NCBI GenBank assembly: GCA_937959115.1
Contig: CALGAW010000017.1
Span: forward strand, 62,001-126,000
Origin: an uncultured Saprospiraceae bacterium
Lineage (GTDB): Bacteria; Bacteroidota; Bacteroidia; Chitinophagales; Saprospiraceae
Reading direction: 5' to 3'
DNA: 64,000 bases
In this document: piece after piece, positions 61,402-64,000 of the stretch
Layout: every line of letters begins with the position of its first letter
Position numbering within the stretch: the first letter of the stretch is position 1
Translations under genes and position numbers: made by a program
The notes under the pieces: model-generated
Told to the model about the DNA's origin: nothing
Databases searched by the model: none
Seen by the model: only the letters and a program-made list of their open reading frames with translations

Positions 61402-63762
61402 TTACTTCTTGGTTTTCTGCTTCCACTTGAAATTCCACGTAATCGTAGGAATAACAGGGAATAGCGACACTCGATATGCCTTTAGTGACACATCCCCTCC
61501 AACTGAACCAGACTCTGGTAAAAAGTAAGATAGAAATACGTTCTTCCGATTGTAAACATTGTAGATAGAAAATGAGTAGGTCGACTTAAAGGACTTGTCT
61601 TTTTCAGCAGCTGGGGAGTAAGTAATTCCTAAGTCTAATCGGTGATAAGGCAATTGTCTAGTCCCATTTCTAGGGCCATATTTAGCATGCACGTTAAAAT
61701 CAATAAAGTAAAAGCTTTCAGGTAGTGTGTAGGCATTCCCTGTGCCATAAACGAAGGTACCTGCAAAGGACCATTTTTTGTTTAGATCGTAATTACCAAC
61801 AACAGAAATGTCATGTGTTCGATCATACTTTGCAGGAAAAGGTCTGCCATCTTCAATATCGGGAAAACTCCTTGTTGTTCTTGAAAGCGTGTAGCCAATC
61901 CAACCGTTTAGCTTACCCGTGCGTTTTTTCAGAAATAGCTCAATTCCATAAGACTCACCATCTCCAAACACGAATTCGTCTTCTTCATCAGTTGTCAGAT
62001 CTGGCACATAACTTTCAGCGTAGTCGATTTGATTGAACAAGTCCTTGTAATACACTTCTACGGAGGTCTCATACTTGTTATTCGCAAAATTCTGAAACCA
62101 CCCTGCTGCATACTGAATACCGATTTGAGGTTTTACCTTCAAGCTACTTGGCACCCACAAATCCGTTGGGAGTGTGCTTGTAGAGCTCGCTACTAGATGA
62201 ATATACTGATTGGCGACTGACACCCCTCCCTTGATACTAGCGTTCTGATTTACGCTGTATTTTGCTCCTAGGCGAGGCTCAATCCCAAAATAGCGTTTGA
62301 TTGGCTCTAGTCGATTATAGACTTTACTCGAATCTGCATTTGCCCAAGGCCCAACCTGAGTAAACATAGAAACCCGTAATCCACTTGTTAGTGAAAACCG
62401 ATCGCTTACTTTCCAATGATCGGACACATAAACTGCTGCTTCATGGGCGTGTTTCTTAATCGCGTCATTTTCAAACTCTACACCAGATGCTGATGCCGTT
62501 GCTGAATTAGGAGTAAACGTATGATACGTGTAATTCAATCCATATTTTAAATGATGCTTTGTCGAAGCAAAATAGTCGAAGTCTAACTTTCCATTCCAAT
62601 CTTTTACACCAGAGTACAAATTTGCTACAAAGTCTGCTTGTTCCGCTGAAACTGAAAAGTCGTATTCGTTATAGATCGCTGTAGCATTCATAAACAACTT
62701 ATCGCTAAACAGATGATTCCAACGAAGTGTTGAGGTAAAATTACCCCATGGCATATTCAATTTGAATCCTCGCTGATTCGAAACATAATCTAGAACATCT
62801 CGCCCGAAGTAACCACTAAAAAACACCTTATCCTTATCCGTTACTTGATAATTCATCTTGGTATTCAAATCATAAAAAAAGTAATTCGTCCCAGCAAAAT
62901 CGGTCTTATTGATTGCGGATTGTGCCACATCAAAAGCATAGGTTCGGCGGCCGGAGATAATGAATGATCCTTTATTCTTAACAATTGGTCCTTCAACGGT
63001 AAGTCGTGAAGCAATAACTCCAATCCCTCCCTCCACTTCAAAGTGTTTGTTGTTCCCATCCTTCATCTGAATATCTACTACAGAAGAAAGTCTTCCACCA
63101 TAGTGAGCAGGAATACTCCCCTTGATCAAAGTGGTACTTTTAATCGCATCGGCATTAAAAATCGAAAAGAAACCAAACAAATGTCCAGGATTGTAAACCA
63201 CTGCCTCATCAAGTGTTACTAGGTTTTGATCTGGTCCACCTCCTCGAACATAAAATCCAGAATTCCCTTCTCCTGCACTAAGCACGCCAGGCAACAACTG
63301 TATTGATTTCAGAACATCCACTTCACCGAACAGTGCTGGTAGTTTCTTTATATCAGTAGTTTCAAGGGCAACAGTTCCCATTTCGGTACTTTCTACATTT
63401 TTATCTTTTTCTTCAGCGGTTACTACAATCTCTTGAGTCACAACGACTCCTCCCTCTGACAATTCAATATCCAAGCGCATATCTTGATTCAAATTTACTG
63501 GAATCTCTTTTTTGTTATAGCCTAGATATTCAGCAATAAGCGTGTATTCGCCTTCCTCAAGCGTAAGCGAATAAAAACCGTACACATTGGATGTGCTCCC
63601 AGTTGTAATGTCATCTTTAACATACAGATTGGCTCCGATCAGTGTTTCTCCAGATCCGACATCTTTAATGTAGCCGCTAAGACTGTACTTTGATTGTCCA
63701 AAACTAATGTTTAAGCTTAATAGTATAAGCAGAACAATGAGAGCAGGAGTACTTTTTTTCAT
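61402..63762 (-). CDS. TonB-dependent receptor-like outer-membrane protein
   Basis: A 786-residue receptor. A signal peptide (PALIVLLILLSLNISFGQ) is followed by a carboxypeptidase-regulatory-like domain (about 27-105; LSGYIKDVGSGETLIGANLY) and a plug with DVLKSIQLLPGVLSAGEGNS, GFYVRGGGPDQNLVTLDEAV and PAHYGGRLSSVVDI. The barrel has about 22 predictable strands. No classical TonB box is evident by eye. The adjacent genes on this strand give no hint of ligand. A perfect -7 box lies upstream. Confidence 0.9.
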   Translation of the reverse strand: MKKSTPALIVLLILLSLNISFGQSKYSLSGYIKDVGSGETLIGANLYVKDDITTGSTSNVYGFYSLTLEEGEYTLIAEYLGYNKKEIPVNLNQDMRLDIELSEGGVVVTQEIVVTAEEKDKNVESTEMGTVALETTDIKKLPALFGEVDVLKSIQLLPGVLSAGEGNSGFYVRGGGPDQNLVTLDEAVVYNPGHLFGFFSIFNADAIKSTTLIKGSIPAHYGGRLSSVVDIQMKDGNNKHFEVEGGIGVIASRLTVEGPIVKNKGSFIISGRRTYAFDVAQSAINKTDFAGTNYFFYDLNTKMNYQVTDKDKVFFSGYFGRDVLDYVSNQRGFKLNMPWGNFTSTLRWNHLFSDKLFMNATAIYNEYDFSVSAEQADFVANLYSGVKDWNGKLDFDYFASTKHHLKYGLNYTYHTFTPNSATASASGVEFENDAIKKHAHEAAVYVSDHWKVSDRFSLTSGLRVSMFTQVGPWANADSSKVYNRLEPIKRYFGIEPRLGAKYSVNQNASIKGGVSVANQYIHLVASSTSTLPTDLWVPSSLKVKPQIGIQYAAGWFQNFANNKYETSVEVYYKDLFNQIDYAESYVPDLTTDEEDEFVFGDGESYGIELFLKKRTGKLNGWIGYTLSRTTRSFPDIEDGRPFPAKYDRTHDISVVGNYDLNKKWSFAGTFVYGTGNAYTLPESFYFIDFNVHAKYGPRNGTRQLPYHRLDLGITYSPAAEKDKSFKSTYSFSIYNVYNRKNVFLSYFLPESGSVGGDVSLKAYRVSLFPVIPTITWNFKWKQKTKK

Positions 63763-63781
63763 ATCAACAATTAAACTGCCA

Positions 63782-63789
63782 CAAATCTA
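63782..63789 (-). promoter_or_regulatory. -7 box of the TonB-dependent receptor gene
   Basis: The minus strand reads TAGATTTG, a perfect TAnnTTTG, 20 bp before the ATG at 63762. No good -33 element. Confidence 0.4.
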
Positions 63790-63907
63790 TTCAATATTGA
63801 TACAAAAATCCAGTAAAATTGTTTAATAAAAAAGAATGAAGAAAGAATGATTAATTAGGACCACTTCTTCTCCTTTAAATTCCAGGTTCGTTATTCAAAA
63901 ATTGTTT

Positions 63908-64000
63908 TTACTCCTTAGGGCCAAACAAACCAGACTTCCCTTTTCTATTATCAAGAATTGGGTTAGGACGTGGCGCTACTTCCTGTGTTTCTGTGAACAA
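63908..64000 (-). CDS. C-terminal end of an unidentified protein (partial, starts beyond window)
   Basis: An open minus-strand frame enters from the right edge and stops at 63908. The 30 visible residues end in APRPNPILDNRKGKSGLFGPKE, a basic, Pro- and Gly-containing tail typical of a real protein C-terminus. The family cannot be told from this piece. Confidence 0.5.
   Translation of the reverse strand: MFTETQEVAPRPNPILDNRKGKSGLFGPKE

Overview
The window reads as a chromosomal segment of a Bacteroidota bacterium, most likely of the Saprospiria (Lewinella/Haliscomenobacter-like). Supporting signs are several secreted proteins ending in type IX secretion (T9SS) type-A sorting domains, TonB-dependent receptors with carboxypeptidase-regulatory-like N-terminal domains, giant proteins built from PKD and cadherin-like domains, visibly AT-rich DNA, almost no Shine-Dalgarno sequences, and repeated perfect or near-perfect copies of the Bacteroidota -7 promoter box TAnnTTTG. 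No rRNA, tRNA, prophage, CRISPR array or intact insertion sequence was seen.

Layout. 1-3.9 kb: a partial LON-domain gene, gluconeogenic pckA behind two promoter boxes, a candidate terminated small RNA and an ECF sigma factor. 3.9-13.6 kb: an ABC transporter pair, a TIMP-like T9SS cargo, a Cys/Met-metabolism PLP enzyme, a GNAT plus AprA-like methyltransferase pair, a secreted beta-helix protein and a haloalkane-dehalogenase-like hydrolase. 13.9-25 kb: clpB, fbp, a secreted cadherin-like protein, an SGNH-like protein, a decayed region (frameshifted small gene, cytochrome-c-peroxidase remnant, 176-bp foldback element), msrA, an acetate kinase-PduL fusion and an NlpC/P60 peptidase. 25-39.6 kb: a 2779-residue adhesin-like protein and, upstream of it, an ECF sigma factor overlapping a membrane-spanning macroglobulin-like protein with an anti-sigma-like cytoplasmic tail. 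39.8-49.5 kb: housekeeping and metabolic genes (M20 peptidase, DUF1295, response regulator, a kinase/sulfotransferase/aminotransferase/folP cluster, cutA, GNAT, an outer-membrane barrel). 48.2-52.9 kb: an unusual double-AAA+ ClpB-like ATPase with a two-TM membrane partner. 52.9-64 kb: secreted and outer-membrane proteins (beta-helix T9SS cargo, two TonB-dependent receptors, two tandem T9SS paralogues around a LysM-containing gene), cdd, and a partial gene at the edge.

How the genes fit together. pckA, fbp and the AckA-PduL fusion cover gluconeogenesis and acetyl-CoA/acetyl-phosphate/acetate interconversion. Many products are exported. Four carry T9SS type-A tails; three others, including the giant protein, instead share a roughly 210-250-residue C-terminal module ending in dockerin-like calcium loops. 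The most system-like candidates are (i) the sigma factor/macroglobulin-anti-sigma pair next to the giant surface protein, and (ii) the ClpB-like ATPase/membrane-protein pair. Two small repetitive elements also stand out: a 176-bp foldback MITE-like element with a TTTAA target duplication, and a 55-bp dispersed repeat present in two opposite-strand copies about 40 kb apart.
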